Translations under genes and position numbers: made by a program | Origin: QHWK01 sp035315685 | GTDB lineage: Bacteria; Acidobacteriota; Vicinamibacteria; Vicinamibacterales; CAVVIG01 | Direction: 5' to 3' | DNA: 5,843 nt | Assembly: GCA_035315685.1 (NCBI GenBank) | Contig: DATFXR010000665.1 | Coordinates: forward strand, 1 to 5,843 | The notes under the pieces: model-generated | Seen by the model: the letters and a program-made list of their open reading frames with translations, nothing else | Databases searched by the model: none | Told to the model about the DNA's origin: nothing | Part shown: positions 5,401 to 5,843 of the stretch, piece after piece | Numbering within the stretch: the stretch's first letter is position 1 | How the letters are laid out: the number at the start of each line of letters is the position of its first letter

Positions 5401-5843
5401 TCGCGTGTGGACGCGACCGCCGTGCGCAGGATCTGCTGCCGGCGATCGACCGGGTGTTCGAGCTGTCGGCGCGCAAGATTCGATCGATCGAGGACACGTG
5501 GAATCCGGCGGACGGCGCGCCGGTGTTCACGGTCGAGGGCCGCTACCGCGCGCGCGGCTGGACCGAATGGACGCAGGGATTTCAGTTCGGCTCGGCGCTG
5601 CTGCAGTTCGACGCGACCGGCGAGCGTGAGTTCCTCGCGCTCGGACGCGCGCGGACCGTCGAACGGATGGCGCCGCATGTCACGCACACCGGCGTCCACG
5701 ATCACGGCTTCAACAACGTCAGCACCTACGGCAATCTGTGGCGGCTGGCCACGGACGAGCGCATCGACGCGGACCTCGAGATCCCGTTCTACGAGCTGGC
5801 GCTGAAAGCGAGCGGTGCGGTCCAGGCCGCACGCTGGACGACG
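5397..5843 (+). CDS. GH88-like glycoside hydrolase (unsaturated glucuronyl hydrolase-like), N-terminal part, runs off the right edge
   Basis: The frame beginning at the ATG overlapping the cupin TGA stays open for 149 codons to the window end. Visible features fit an (alpha/alpha)6-barrel hydrolase of GH88/GH105 type: WTQGFQFGSALLQFDATG (58-75), resembling the W-x-x-GF-x-x-G helix followed by a T/A-TGD turn, and GVHDHGFNNVSTYGNLW (99-115), matching the HD-x-GF-x3-S-x-Y segment. In unsaturated glucuronyl hydrolases the aspartate of this segment is catalytic, so Asp102 is the candidate. Those enzymes cleave 4,5-unsaturated uronic acids from oligosaccharides by hydrating the double bond. No signal peptide is visible (the start is MIACGRDRRA), so it is probably cytoplasmic. 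No strong ribosome binding site precedes the ATG, consistent with translation coupled to the cupin. The second half, including the other catalytic residues, is missing, so GH family membership is likely but unproven. Confidence 0.75.
   Translation, partial: MIACGRDRRAQDLLPAIDRVFELSARKIRSIEDTWNPADGAPVFTVEGRYRARGWTEWTQGFQFGSALLQFDATGEREFLALGRARTVERMAPHVTHTGVHDHGFNNVSTYGNLWRLATDERIDADLEIPFYELALKASGAVQAARWTT

Overview
The window is a GC-rich bacterial fragment with all genes on the + strand. It looks most like an Acidobacteriota genome, possibly of the Vicinamibacteria type. That rests on the tail of an Oar-like TonB-dependent outer-membrane protein, a family greatly expanded in that phylum, on GC-biased third positions with long antisense shadow frames, and on the particular mix of enzymes. 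The taxonomy is inference from family recognition, not from a marker gene.

Layout. Positions 1-1092 are the C-terminal 363 residues of an Oar-like outer-membrane beta-barrel, cut by the left edge. A 114-bp spacer follows with an imperfect inverted repeat (1110-1173). Then come a Gfo/Idh/MocA-type NAD(P)-dependent sugar dehydrogenase (1207-2181) and, overlapping it by 26 bp, a Tat-exported SMP-30/gluconolactonase-type beta-propeller (2156-3253). A 210-bp spacer (3254-3463) with no convincing gene leads to an Old-Yellow-Enzyme-type NADH:flavin oxidoreductase (3464-4984). Its reading frame contains an eight-unit 9-bp tandem repeat coding Gly-X-Ala triplets. A Sec-exported single-domain cupin (4981-5400) and the first 149 codons of a GH88-like (unsaturated glucuronyl hydrolase-like) protein (5397-5843, open at the right edge) follow. 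Both are joined to the gene before by 4-bp ATGA overlaps.

How the genes may work together. OYE, cupin and GH88-like genes are almost certainly one translationally coupled operon, and the dehydrogenase and lactonase form a second coupled pair just upstream. The set (outer-membrane barrel, dehydrogenase, lactonase, flavin ene-reductase-like enzyme, cupin, GH88-like hydrolase) suggests uptake and breakdown of a glycoside or uronide, possibly through keto or unsaturated sugar intermediates. The substrate cannot be read from the sequence. Predicted locations are mixed: the lactonase and cupin carry export signals, while the dehydrogenase, OYE and GH88-like proteins do not.

The most unusual points are the Gly-X-Ala minisatellite inside the OYE barrel, which also forms a canonical G-quadruplex pattern on the coding strand; a Lys-x-x-His in place of the usual OYE His-x-x-Asn/His pair; and a three-cysteine C-terminal remnant resembling the Fe-S segment of 2,4-dienoyl-CoA reductases. 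No RNA gene, CRISPR array, insertion sequence or phage feature was seen.
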